In this document: positions 16,771 to 25,600 of the stretch, piece after piece | How positions within the stretch are numbered: the first letter of the stretch is position 1 | Layout: each line of letters starts with the position of its first letter | From: Tritrichomonas musculus | Taxonomy: Eukaryota; Parabasalia; Tritrichomonadida; Tritrichomonadidae | Assembly: GCA_039105265.1 (NCBI GenBank) | Contig: JAPFFF010000015.1 | Location: forward strand, 3,286,001-3,350,000 | DNA length: 64,000 nucleotides | Direction: 5' to 3' | Notes under the pieces: model-generated | The model's database searches: none | What the model was told of the DNA's origin: nothing | What the model saw: only the letters and a program-made list of their open reading frames with translations | Program-made: the position numbers and the translations under genes

Positions 16771-18076
16771 AGTAGCAATACTAGGGGGTGCTACAGATAC
16801 TACGTATCTTACGCACACGTTCGCTTCGCTCACTCCCCTAGCTCTAATTCATTCAGTCTACCAAAAATTGTCATTTTTGTCATCCTCGACCAAATTAGTA
16901 TATATACCCGCCACAGTCGCGTGACAGCTAATTTAATTGACGAAAACCCCCAAAAATCAGCTGTTTATGTATTTAATTTAGTGCTACTTGTGGCACAAGA
17001 CTATAGATATATGTCTATATATGACAATACTAATAGCGATAACCTATAATAATGGCTAAATAAACTATTATAATAGGCGAAATCGGCTATATTAATATGA
17101 AACCGTTTCTAAACAATTCCATAGCAATACTCATATACGACATTATCGAGATTGTGTCCAATAAAGTAGAACTAATAGAGGCAGATAATGAATGACTATT
17201 GTAGCATATAATGAATGACTATATGTATAAACGATGGATTTGGTATGTGAATTACATGAAAATTTTCTCCGAATGAAACCAATGACACTGAACACTATGT
17301 TATACGATCACGTATATGAAGGTATGAAATCCATGTCTATAAATGATTTCCGTGATGACGATGATCCATTGAAACAACAAATCGAACCAATACCAACACC
17401 AGAAGAAGTCCATGATCCGTCATATATACGATGGCAGATGTTTGATGAGATCCCTGAACGATTATACACTATACAGTGTGAAGGTTACTTCGATAAGAAC
17501 GGCCATCCATTAGATGATGAAACATCGATTAAACACCTAACTAATGGTGAACCACCAGTAGATATCGATGATGAATTAGAACTTTGTGATGAGAATGACA
17601 ATGTAATCGATTATATGGATTATGATGATTATTATTATTGTATGGATCACAACAAATATGATTTACGTAAGATCACTAAACAAATCCGGACTAAGAAGTT
17701 CATCTGTGAAGCTCCAATCGGTTCTGGTAAATCGACAGCGATTCGTAAATGGATTGCATCGCATAGTACAGAGAGGTTTATGGTTATAGTTCCAACAGTG
17801 AATATCGCTGAAGAGTTCTATACCAAGTTGAATGATATGAATGTTAATTCCATTCGGTTGTGTGTTAACGATAATGCGTTTAAAGAGTTTCACAAAGCTG
17901 TACACAATGAAGTTAATGTGATTATTACTACATACAACACAGCTTCGAAATGTTTAGGGGATCTAATTGAAGAATATTACATGAACGAACAACGATTAGA
18001 TTACTTTCTAGTGATTGATGAAGCGCATATGTTACTACAACATATTGGATTGATTGAGATTACTAAAGAGTTCGAT
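16771..18076 (+). repeat. Left 1306-bp terminal inverted repeat
   Basis: It mirrors 20266-21571 exactly in length, with divergence starting at 18077. The outer 460 bases hold no convincing gene, although an open stretch of about 90 codons runs inward from the tip in both copies. The inner part contains the helicase promoter region and the first 281 codons of the helicase. Confidence 0.9.
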
Positions 18077-18145
18077 AAAGTTGTAGACTATTATCCAAAA
18101 ATATGTGTGTGCACTATCTGTGTTCTGTGTCGATTTAGTACCTAG
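17234..18145 (+). pseudogene. Truncated helicase copy inside the left terminal repeat
   Basis: The first 281 codons are the same as in the intact helicase at 19261-21108, because they lie in the terminal repeat. The frame then runs into unique DNA for about 22 unrelated codons and stops. The copy retains Walker A (APIGSGKST) and the DEAH box (VIDEAHMLL) but not the second helicase lobe. With its own copy of the promoter region it may still be expressed as an N-terminal lobe. This is a by-product of the terminal repeat reaching into the gene. Confidence 0.8.
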
Positions 18146-18557
18146 CACGAATTCGTGAAGCACTAGCATATGGTTCGATAGGTTTATCTATATACTTAAA
18201 CGATTTGGTGTGTGGATCATAGTATCTGGACTTGTATGTGTATGTGTCACTCTCTTCTGGTTTGGTAGTACTCTGTCGTGGAACTGTTCGTGATACATTG
18301 CAGAGCTTACCATTACGTTTGGTGAATCGTTTTGTCGATTGTGGTATATCTTCATTAAGTGTTCTACTATCGAACTTACTAGCATTTGGATTACGACGAA
18401 ACAGAGTGTTGAGGGTCTTATAATCTTGTTTGGTTGTTAACTCGGTGATAGCTCGTTTAAGTACTGATAAGTCATCGGTTGTGTATAACTCTTCGAGAGT
18501 TGGTTGTCCATTGTATGGAGTTTGCTTTGCAAATGATGGATTCTTGGTCTTACTCAT
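18135..18557 (-). CDS. Small basic protein A of the helicase element
   Basis: About 140 residues from MSKTKNPSFAKQTPYNGQ. The core DYKTLNTLFRRNPNASKF, then RTLNEDIP and KRFTKRNGK, is shared with the product at 18985-19221 (DYKTVNTLLRRNPNTWKF, RELNEEIP, KHFTKRKG), so the two are paralogues. It is basic with a short Tyr/Ser-rich tail. I do not recognise the family. A DNA-binding or replication-accessory role is a guess from charge and company. An upstream ATG at 18590 is possible. Confidence 0.65.
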   Translation of the reverse strand: MSKTKNPSFAKQTPYNGQPTLEELYTTDDLSVLKRAITELTTKQDYKTLNTLFRRNPNASKFDSRTLNEDIPQSTKRFTKRNGKLCNVSRTVPRQSTTKPEESDTYTYKSRYYDPHTKSFKYIDKPIEPYASASRIRARY

Positions 18558-18614
18558 TTCGATGGAATTAAACTTACACAGATAACGCATAAATGTTAAT
18601 TTCGATACTATAAT

Positions 18615-18705
18615 TAGCTAGCTGTGTTGGTATAGTTGTTGGATCATGAAGTGCATCTCCGGACTTCGGTTGCAGGTGCAAGTTCGATTCTCAGCGGTAC
18701 CGATT
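18615..18705 (+). other. Degenerate tRNA-like sequence
   Basis: Contains an A-box-like TGGTATAGTTG and, about 50 bases on, a B-box-like GTTCGATTC, the internal promoter elements of tRNA genes. The acceptor and T stems do not pair properly, so it is not a working tRNA gene as read. It could be a tRNA-derived relic, an RNA polymerase III promoter remnant, or chance. Confidence 0.25.
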
Positions 18706-18955
18706 TTCTGTGTAAATTTGTATCATATTTGTGATAGAGCCCCTAGCGAACTAAACACCTTGGGTAAGCTATTACTTGTGGTATAGATAACACAGAAGCA
18801 TTTGTCGACGAATGTAATCCTCGTAATGAACGTTCCCCAACTATAGTAGATGCATATTGTTTCTCTTTATAAGGATTGGATGTACGATCCCGGGTTAGTA
18901 TGTTCATCTCTTATATCGAATGCATGACGCATCTACTATAGTTGGTTTTTGCTAA
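18690..18955 (-). ncRNA. Cassette shared with the outer Polinton, copy in helicase element
   Basis: Read on the minus strand, this matches 14330-14608 of the outer Polinton. A perfect 17-bp inverted repeat (18837-18853 with 18929-18945) takes the place of the imperfect long stem there. ATAAG/CTTAT (18869-18873 with 18910-18914) replaces GTAAG/CTTAC. The nearly invariant block is 18725-18782. There is no long open frame here, so a structural or cis-acting role is more likely than a protein. It fills most of the gap between the two small protein genes. Confidence 0.6.
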
Positions 18956-18984
18956 AAAAATCATCTTTTTGGTCTCATCATGTC

Positions 18985-19221
18985 TTAGTCTTTACGTCGA
19001 GGTCTGGTCTCGAACTTCATTACACCTTTTCGTTTAGTGAAGTGTTTATCATCACATGGTATCTCTTCATTAAGTTCACGAGTATTAAATTTCCATGTAT
19101 TTGGATTACGACGTAACAATGTATTCACTGTCTTATAGTCTTTGGATTCGATAAGTCTAGCGAGTTCATGCTTCAACTTGTTCATATCATCACATGCGAA
19201 TAGTTCTGTTAATGCGGTCAT
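18985..19221 (-). CDS. Small basic protein B of the helicase element
   Basis: 78 residues, MTALTELFACDDMNKLKHEL..., paralogous to the product at 18135-18557 through the motif DYKTVNTLLRRNPN and a following RELNEEIP. It ends in a basic ETRPRRKD tail. It is in tandem with the helicase on the same strand, 39 bases upstream of the helicase stop. Two diverged paralogues within 4.8 kb suggests a functional pair or a duplicated DNA-binding subunit. Function unknown. Confidence 0.65.
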   Translation of the reverse strand: MTALTELFACDDMNKLKHELARLIESKDYKTVNTLLRRNPNTWKFNTRELNEEIPCDDKHFTKRKGVMKFETRPRRKD

Positions 19222-19260
19222 TTAAGTTCGAGAAAAATACAAAGGAATCACATCGTCGAT

Positions 19261-21108
19261 TCACTTCTTCACCAATTTATATACTCGACCTCGTTTACCA
19301 TTAACTCTGTTATATCTCATATTAACTTCATACCCATCTGGTATTGTCTTAATATCGATTCCATAATAGTTGTATAGATCTCTTTTGGTAGTAAATTCTA
19401 TATCAACGATAGGTTCATTAACGACATGTTCATCAACGATAGGTTCATTAACGATAGGTTCATCAACGATAGGTTCATTAACGATAGGTTCATTAACGAT
19501 AGGTTCATTAACGATAGGTTCATCAACGACATGTTCATCAACAGATTCATCATCATCATCAACAGATTCATTATTCTCTTCGAGAACTTCACTTTGTGAA
19601 TCGTCATCATCAACAGCAGATTTACCGAATCGTACACGACCATACCCACGTAATATACAATTCCAACCTGTTTTGCTCATACAATTCCATGCTCTATCAC
19701 GCAGTTCGTTTAAGTATCTCTCATATCTGTTGTTCGGTATCGAGTACTTTCTCTTGTTCATGTGTTTATCATATCGAACATATACATATACATCCGAGTT
19801 TCGATTTCGGTTTCGACCTAGAAACTGTTTAACACTGGACACACTATCGATATATGTTTGGACGAATACAGATAGAATATTCTCTTTAATGGACTGTCCA
19901 TTCTGGATAGATGAGGTAGATATAACAACATCAACATCTTCATCGAACAAACCATCTTCATTCAACTTAATCTCTTTGGTATCACCTGTGTATAAAGCAA
20001 CCTTGTATCTATCTATCAGCATCTCTTTCAACAACTTACATTGTTTCTTATCTTCGATCTTCACTAATACTTTATCGTAGTTCATTCGTTTTGTATCAAT
20101 TAAGTTAACTATCTCAGCTCGTTGTTCATCGGCATCTGGTATCAACTTGTTAACGTATATATTTCGATTGTATCTCTTATCGATACATGGATTAACGATT
20201 ATGTAATCTCTAAAACACGCGAAGTGTTTAATATCGTCAGCAGTAGCACTTATTAACGCAACTCGATCGAACTCTTTAGTAATCTCAATCAATCCAATAT
20301 GTTGTAGTAACATATGCGCTTCATCAATCACTAGAAAGTAATCTAATCGTTGTTCGTTCATGTAATATTCTTCAATTAGATCCCCTAAACATTTCGAAGC
20401 TGTGTTGTATGTAGTAATAATCACATTAACTTCATTGTGTACAGCTTTGTGAAACTCTTTAAACGCATTATCGTTAACACACAACCGAATGGAATTAACA
20501 TTCATATCATTCAACTTGGTATAGAACTCTTCAGCGATATTCACTGTTGGAACTATAACCATAAACCTCTCTGTACTATGCGATGCAATCCATTTACGAA
20601 TCGCTGTCGATTTACCAGAACCGATTGGAGCTTCACAGATGAACTTCTTAGTCCGGATTTGTTTAGTGATCTTACGTAAATCATATTTGTTGTGATCCAT
20701 ACAATAATAATAATCATCATAATCCATATAATCGATTACATTGTCATTCTCATCACAAAGTTCTAATTCATCATCGATATCTACTGGTGGTTCACCATTA
20801 GTTAGGTGTTTAATCGATGTTTCATCATCTAATGGATGGCCGTTCTTATCGAAGTAACCTTCACACTGTATAGTGTATAATCGTTCAGGGATCTCATCAA
20901 ACATCTGCCATCGTATATATGACGGATCATGGACTTCTTCTGGTGTTGGTATTGGTTCGATTTGTTGTTTCAATGGATCATCGTCATCACGGAAATCATT
21001 TATAGACATGGATTTCATACCTTCATATACGTGATCGTATAACATAGTGTTCAGTGTCATTGGTTTCATTCGGAGAAAATTTTCATGTAATTCACATACC
21101 AAATCCAT
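19261..21108 (-). CDS. SF2 DEAH-box helicase, UL9/origin-binding-like
   Basis: 615 residues. An acidic N-terminus is followed by Walker A in CEAPIGSGKSTAIRKW (about residue 170), motif Ia region VPTVNIAEEF, DEAH box in YFLVIDEAHMLLQ (about 260), motif III ALISATADD (about 285), motif V-like VVISTSSIQNGQS and motif VI VKQFLGRNRNRN. The arrangement resembles herpesvirus UL9-type origin-binding helicases. It probably unwinds the element's replication origin or ends. Near residues 530-570 it has repeated NEPIV/DEPIV pentapeptides. The C-terminal 50 residues are basic. The first 281 codons lie in the right terminal repeat. Confidence 0.85.
   Translation of the reverse strand: MDLVCELHENFLRMKPMTLNTMLYDHVYEGMKSMSINDFRDDDDPLKQQIEPIPTPEEVHDPSYIRWQMFDEIPERLYTIQCEGYFDKNGHPLDDETSIKHLTNGEPPVDIDDELELCDENDNVIDYMDYDDYYYCMDHNKYDLRKITKQIRTKKFICEAPIGSGKSTAIRKWIASHSTERFMVIVPTVNIAEEFYTKLNDMNVNSIRLCVNDNAFKEFHKAVHNEVNVIITTYNTASKCLGDLIEEYYMNEQRLDYFLVIDEAHMLLQHIGLIEITKEFDRVALISATADDIKHFACFRDYIIVNPCIDKRYNRNIYVNKLIPDADEQRAEIVNLIDTKRMNYDKVLVKIEDKKQCKLLKEMLIDRYKVALYTGDTKEIKLNEDGLFDEDVDVVISTSSIQNGQSIKENILSVFVQTYIDSVSSVKQFLGRNRNRNSDVYVYVRYDKHMNKRKYSIPNNRYERYLNELRDRAWNCMSKTGWNCILRGYGRVRFGKSAVDDDDSQSEVLEENNESVDDDDESVDEHVVDEPIVNEPIVNEPIVNEPIVDEPIVNEPIVDEHVVNEPIVDIEFTTKRDLYNYYGIDIKTIPDGYEVNMRYNRVNGKRGRVYKLVKK
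19400..19545 (-). repeat. 15-bp minisatellite in helicase gene
   Basis: Tandem 15-base units (TCATTAACGATAGGT and close variants) encode Asn/Asp-Glu-Pro-Ile-Val pentapeptides, about eight in a row. Copy number is likely variable. The acidic proline-rich linker separates the helicase core from the basic C-terminus. Confidence 0.85.
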
Positions 21109-21571
21109 CGTTTATACATATAGTCATTCATTATATGCTACAATAGTCATTCATTATCTGCCTCTATTAGTTCTACTTTATTGGACACAATCTCGATAAT
21201 GTCGTATATGAGTATTGCTATGGAATTGTTTAGAAACGGTTTCATATTAATATAGCCGATTTCGCCTATTATAATAGTTTATTTAGCCATTATTATAGGT
21301 TATCGCTATTAGTATTGTCATATATAGACATATATCTATAGTCTTGTGCCACAAGTAGCACTAAATTAAATACATAAACAGCTGATTTTTGGGGGTTTTC
21401 GTCAATTAAATTAGCTGTCACGCGACTGTGGCGGGTATATATACTAATTTGGTCGAGGATGACAAAAATGACAATTTTTGGTAGACTGAATGAATTAGAG
21501 CTAGGGGAGTGAGCGAAGCGAACGTGTGCGTAAGATACGTAGTATCTGTAGCACCCCCTAGTATTGCTACT
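20266..21571 (-). repeat. Right 1306-bp terminal inverted repeat
   Basis: Inverted partner of 16771-18076. It carries the 5' part and promoter of the intact helicase and ends GTATTGCTACT before the duplication CCATT. Confidence 0.9.
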
Positions 21572-21576
21572 CCATT

Positions 21577-22629
21577 GAAGAGTGGTACCAAACGTATCTC
21601 GATCGATTCCACAAACAGCCTGGTACATTCAAGACCATTCATGATCGAATGACTCCACAAGTGATTGCATTCAAGTCACCCTATAAGGTCAGCTCCCTCA
21701 AGAGACTCCACCCTGATCTGAAACCCATTGAGACAACAACCACAACGTACTTCCCATTGAAAGAGAACCTCAAGAAGTATCAACTACACAAGGTTGCTCG
21801 TAGAGGTACATACATCATCGACTTGGTGTTCGTGGGCAAACTCTGTTACCTATTCGCCATCAATGTCAACACGAGATACCTATTCGTGGAGTTGATGAAC
21901 GAGGTCCTATTCAACGACAATGTCACTGAAGAAGAGAAGACACTGAGAGTATCCGTAAGGGACATCAAGACGGCTACCACATTCATCAAGACTTTACAGA
22001 AGCTCATTCGGGATGGTATGCGAGTGATGTACCTTCAAGGGGATGGAGAGAAAGCGTTCAACTCGGACTATGCCTGGAGGTTCTATGCTGCTCACAACAT
22101 CACGTTCACGGAAGTACCCCGAATGAAGGTCAACGTATATCCCGACTTCATGAAGAACAAAGACGATAAAGACACCACGGACCCGTTACATGGCTCCTTA
22201 GGGATACTGGATCGTGTAGTGAGAACCATCAGGGACATGGCCTACAACATGGAAGTCAAAGACATAACCCCAGGGATCATGAAGTCACTGGTGACTCAAT
22301 ACAACGAATCCACTCATGGGACACTCAGCAAGTACGCGGGGATGGATGTATCACCAGCGATGGTCCAAGACGATGAAGAACTAGAAGAGTTCATCTGTAG
22401 ACGAATCTGCCAAGATAACTACAACATCATGAGTCAACGTGGATTCAATCTCGATCAGGGTACCTCAGTGAAGATCTACAACGAGAAAGACTCGATGTCG
22501 AAGAGAAGATCAGTGATCCAACCAGGGAAGTACTACATCAAGGGATTCAAGAACGGTCTATACGAGGTGGTTGATGATAAAAATAGATCCCAGATGGTAC
22601 CTCGTTACCGAATCGATTACAACGTCTGA
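21577..22629 (+). pseudogene. Outer Polinton integrase region right of the nested element (catalytic core)
   Basis: Carries the RNase H-fold integrase core of the Polinton type: IIDLVFVGKLCYLFAINVNT with the first Asp, MYLQGDGEKAF with the second, and the conserved helix LDRVVRTIRDM, then YNESTHGTLSKY. The inner integrase at 39219-40574 has the same landmarks (CDGEPG, DSVIRTLR, YYNNTPHSSL). A C-terminal SH3-like basic domain follows (YIKGFKNGLYEVVDDKNR). The family cuts and joins the AGTAG ends to staggered target sites. The gene is interrupted by the 4.8 kb element and is convergent with the polymerase gene. Confidence 0.85.
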
Positions 22630-25600
22630 GCCCATTCATTTTTGTCGTTGAAGTAGTCCGTGACGTCACCGATATCGTAAGTGGTTTTGATTCGTCGTTG
22701 GAACTTCTCGAGAGTAGATACAGTCATGTTCTTGTTCATGGCGAAGCATGGTTGACCTTTCGTTAGGTCGAAAGTGACTTGGTGTCCATCGAAGATGTGT
22801 TTATAGAGGGACATTGGATTACCATCAAATCGTGACTGATACTCGTGCTTGATACTGTTCTGAGTGATACCCTTTCCACGGATCATGTAATCGATGTCTC
22901 CGGTACTGTCAGTGAGCTTATCGATGTACATCTTCTTCATGAGGAAAATGGATTCAACCGAAACGGGTGTCTCTTTATGGTTGTTGATGGTGGGGAAATC
23001 GGAATGGAATTGTCCGAGATTGGATCCGATAAGGTCTCTTCCGTACAGGTCTTTGTAAGCGGATACTAGTTTGGGGATGTCATCGGTTTCGATGTGCATG
23101 CTATCGGTATCTTGGTAGTAGATGTGACAACCGATGTCGTAAGCGAGACACATGACTTCATTCATGATACGTTTGCTCATGGAAAGGACTTGGATACCGA
23201 GGAGGCTGAAGTTGAAGTGCTTATCGATTGGTGTCATCACCTTGACTGCGTGCATGTCGGAGTTCTCGAGTTCAACGTCTTCGATGATCTTGTAGTAGTT
23301 CTTCATGACGTACTTGTCCAGATCACGATTGTGGATGTACTTGTAGTCTTTGTCGTGAGGTCTCTCAATGGTCTTTCCATAGCAGGAGTTCATGATGAGT
23401 TTGTAGACGAGTTGGAGTGGATTGCCGTCTTTCTTGTACTGAAGTCTCTTGTTGAAGATGTCTTTGATGACACTCTGTATACGATCATCTGTCTTGCCAT
23501 CCCAATAGTAACCTTTGATGAGGCGATACTCTATCTTCTGGAACTTGATGAGGTCTTCGAGAGCGATGTTGTCGACAACCATATGCACTGACTCACCTTC
23601 GACTAGGTTATCATCGTTGAGGTTCAATCCGTTGACCTTTCGAACTATCAATGGGAATGGGTAATGTTTGTGGACTTTGGTGATCTCGATTTCGACGACG
23701 TAAGCGGACTGGTTGGAGAGGAATTCGTAGTTGAGTTTGTCTTCAGTGATGACCTTTGGTCGACCTTCAACAACGTGTAATCTCGCCATTGCTGATGGAT
23801 AGAGGCTAACAGCATCGAAGTCACTTAAGTGTTTCTTCACGTGCCACTTCTTGTTGTAGGCAGTCATGCAACGACCACCATAAACGGCTTGGGACATGAA
23901 CTTTCTGACAATGCCACCTACTTCGAATAGGTTCCCATTAGGGTAATACACTTGTTGCTTGAATACCTCGTTGGCTAGTGACGAGATGGAGATGAAGTTG
24001 TAGGGATCGATGTTGAAGTCTTTCTTGAAGTCATTTCGGAACTGAGTGAACCCTAAACGAAGGATGTTAACGTCTTGCTGACAGTAGAACGAAACGTACT
24101 TCCACATATCGAAGTGGTCGTCATCGATTCTGCAACCGGGAATGCTGTCGATGTTTTCGTTGAAGGTCTGGATGTCTTCGGCGGTCCATAAACGATCTTC
24201 TCTTAGACCAGCTTCAGAGATGGTACCGATAGCGGGATTCTCTTTGAGGCGTTCGAGAGTGTAGTACTTGTATGGGAAGATCTCTTTCTGAATACCATCG
24301 AGGTTGAACATCATAGGGAACTCACTGAGTTTGCATGTCAGAATGGGGAGAGAGTCTTTGAAGTGAATGGTCTTACCGTTGTACTTGACATCAGCTTTCA
24401 TCACCTTGGTTCCCTTGATGATGGACTTAGTGATACCGTTCTTGAACTCTTTTTCGGTGGATTCTAATGTGGTGGCACCCTTTGTTCGGATCATTCGGAT
24501 GTCGTACGCTAAGTTGTGGAAGTAGACGACTGCACCATCAGGTAAGAACTCAAGGAGTTGTCTGTCACAGTCTTCGCCAACGAACTCTTTCTTGAGACGA
24601 CCGTTATCTTTGTATATCACACACTTGTATGGTCTATGGGGTGTCTTAGTTGAATCGGCTTCGAAGTCTGCGAACCAATATGTTGGGGGCATTTTCGGTG
24701 AGGAGGATGTCTTTGAGATGGGTGGTTTGATGAGTCTCGTGCAGTATTGTTCGTCGTAGTCGAGGTTTACGTTGGAGAGATCGTTGTTGATCTCGTTGAA
24801 GAAGACAGTCTTGAGGATTCGGCACTGACCGTACGTGATGGGGATGAAATAGTTCTGGCTCATCATCAAACGGAGCAACTGAGATGACTTCACTCTTGAG
24901 CGACCGTCAATGACTCTTCCGTGATAGATCTCTTTGTCGAACATGCTCTCATCGGATTCACATTCATGGAGGTGCTTGATGTAGTAGCCGCTGAAGGGAG
25001 TCTCTTCTTCGAGGAAGTAATGGCCCTTGTAAATGCAGAGGTGATGGACTCTGTTGTTAAGGACTTCTTCAATGGGAACTCCATAGTAGGGTGGTCGTGA
25101 ACCATTTTTCTTAGTGGTACGATTCGTCTGTTTCTTGTTCTTTCCGGCAGTGTCTTCATCGATGTACGACAACTTGATATGGATGTGAAACTCTTGACAG
25201 ATCTTCTCTATGGAACCCTGCGACAGGTATCGATTCTGGATACGTAAACGAATCTGGTTTAGGGTTGGTTCATCATAGCAATCGGTCATCATGAGTGCAT
25301 AGACGAAGCAACAGTCATTGAGTTCACATCGTTGTTTACCCTTGTCGTCAATCAATGAGTCGAATATCTGGAAACGTTTGAGGTAATCGACTAATACTTT
25401 GGGAGTGTTCGGGATGGTCAAGTATGGAAAGAAGTCACCACCACGATCTTTGTTACCGTCGTACTTTTGGTAGGGGCTGAAACTGAGCTCCGTAAAGAGG
25501 GACCAAGTAGGGAGTTCTTCACCACCTTCTTCATAGAAGTAATCTGGGATGATGTCTTCGAGGTCGAAGATGAAGTTCTGTTCAGTGAGGTTCTCCATAA

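Larger units (their letters stand above)
16771..21571. mobile_element. 4.8 kb helicase element with long terminal repeats (candidate Polinton satellite)
   Basis: A 4801-base unit bounded by AGTAGCAATACTAGGGGG and its complement, flanked by the perfect 5-bp duplication CCATT (16766-16770 and 21572-21576). Both terminal repeats are 1306 bases (16771-18076 and 20266-21571) and mirror each other with no offset. It encodes an intact SF2 helicase, two small paralogous proteins and a cassette shared with the outer Polinton. It has no integrase, polymerase, ATPase or capsid gene. Its AGTAG ends and short duplication match both Polintons here, so it was probably inserted by a Polinton integrase in trans. 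It looks whole and young. Confidence 0.85.

Noticed and set aside
16774-17049. Open stretch of about 90 codons running inward from the tip of the 4.8 kb element's terminal repeat (also at 21293-21571 on the minus strand)
   Set aside because: It has no start codon of its own next to a T-box, shows no domain, and the left copy simply continues an open frame across the insertion border. Treated as chance.
18615-18705. A functional tRNA gene
   Set aside because: A and B boxes are present, but acceptor, D and T stems do not pair. Kept only as a tRNA-like relic.
19370-20080. Long plus-strand frame rich in Thr-Ile-Gly-Ser repeats opposite the helicase
   Set aside because: It is the reverse reading of the NEPIV minisatellite and helicase motifs. 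The helicase strand has all conserved motifs.
16771-21571. The palindromic 4.8 kb region as an assembly artefact (inverted duplication)
   Set aside because: It has its own perfect target duplication, AGTAG/CTACT ends and unique central sequence with intact genes, as expected for a real insertion with long inverted repeats. A long-read check would still be useful.
22845-23591. Plus-strand frames opposite the outer polymerase
   Set aside because: They lie over conserved polymerase motifs on the other strand and have no T-box or homology.
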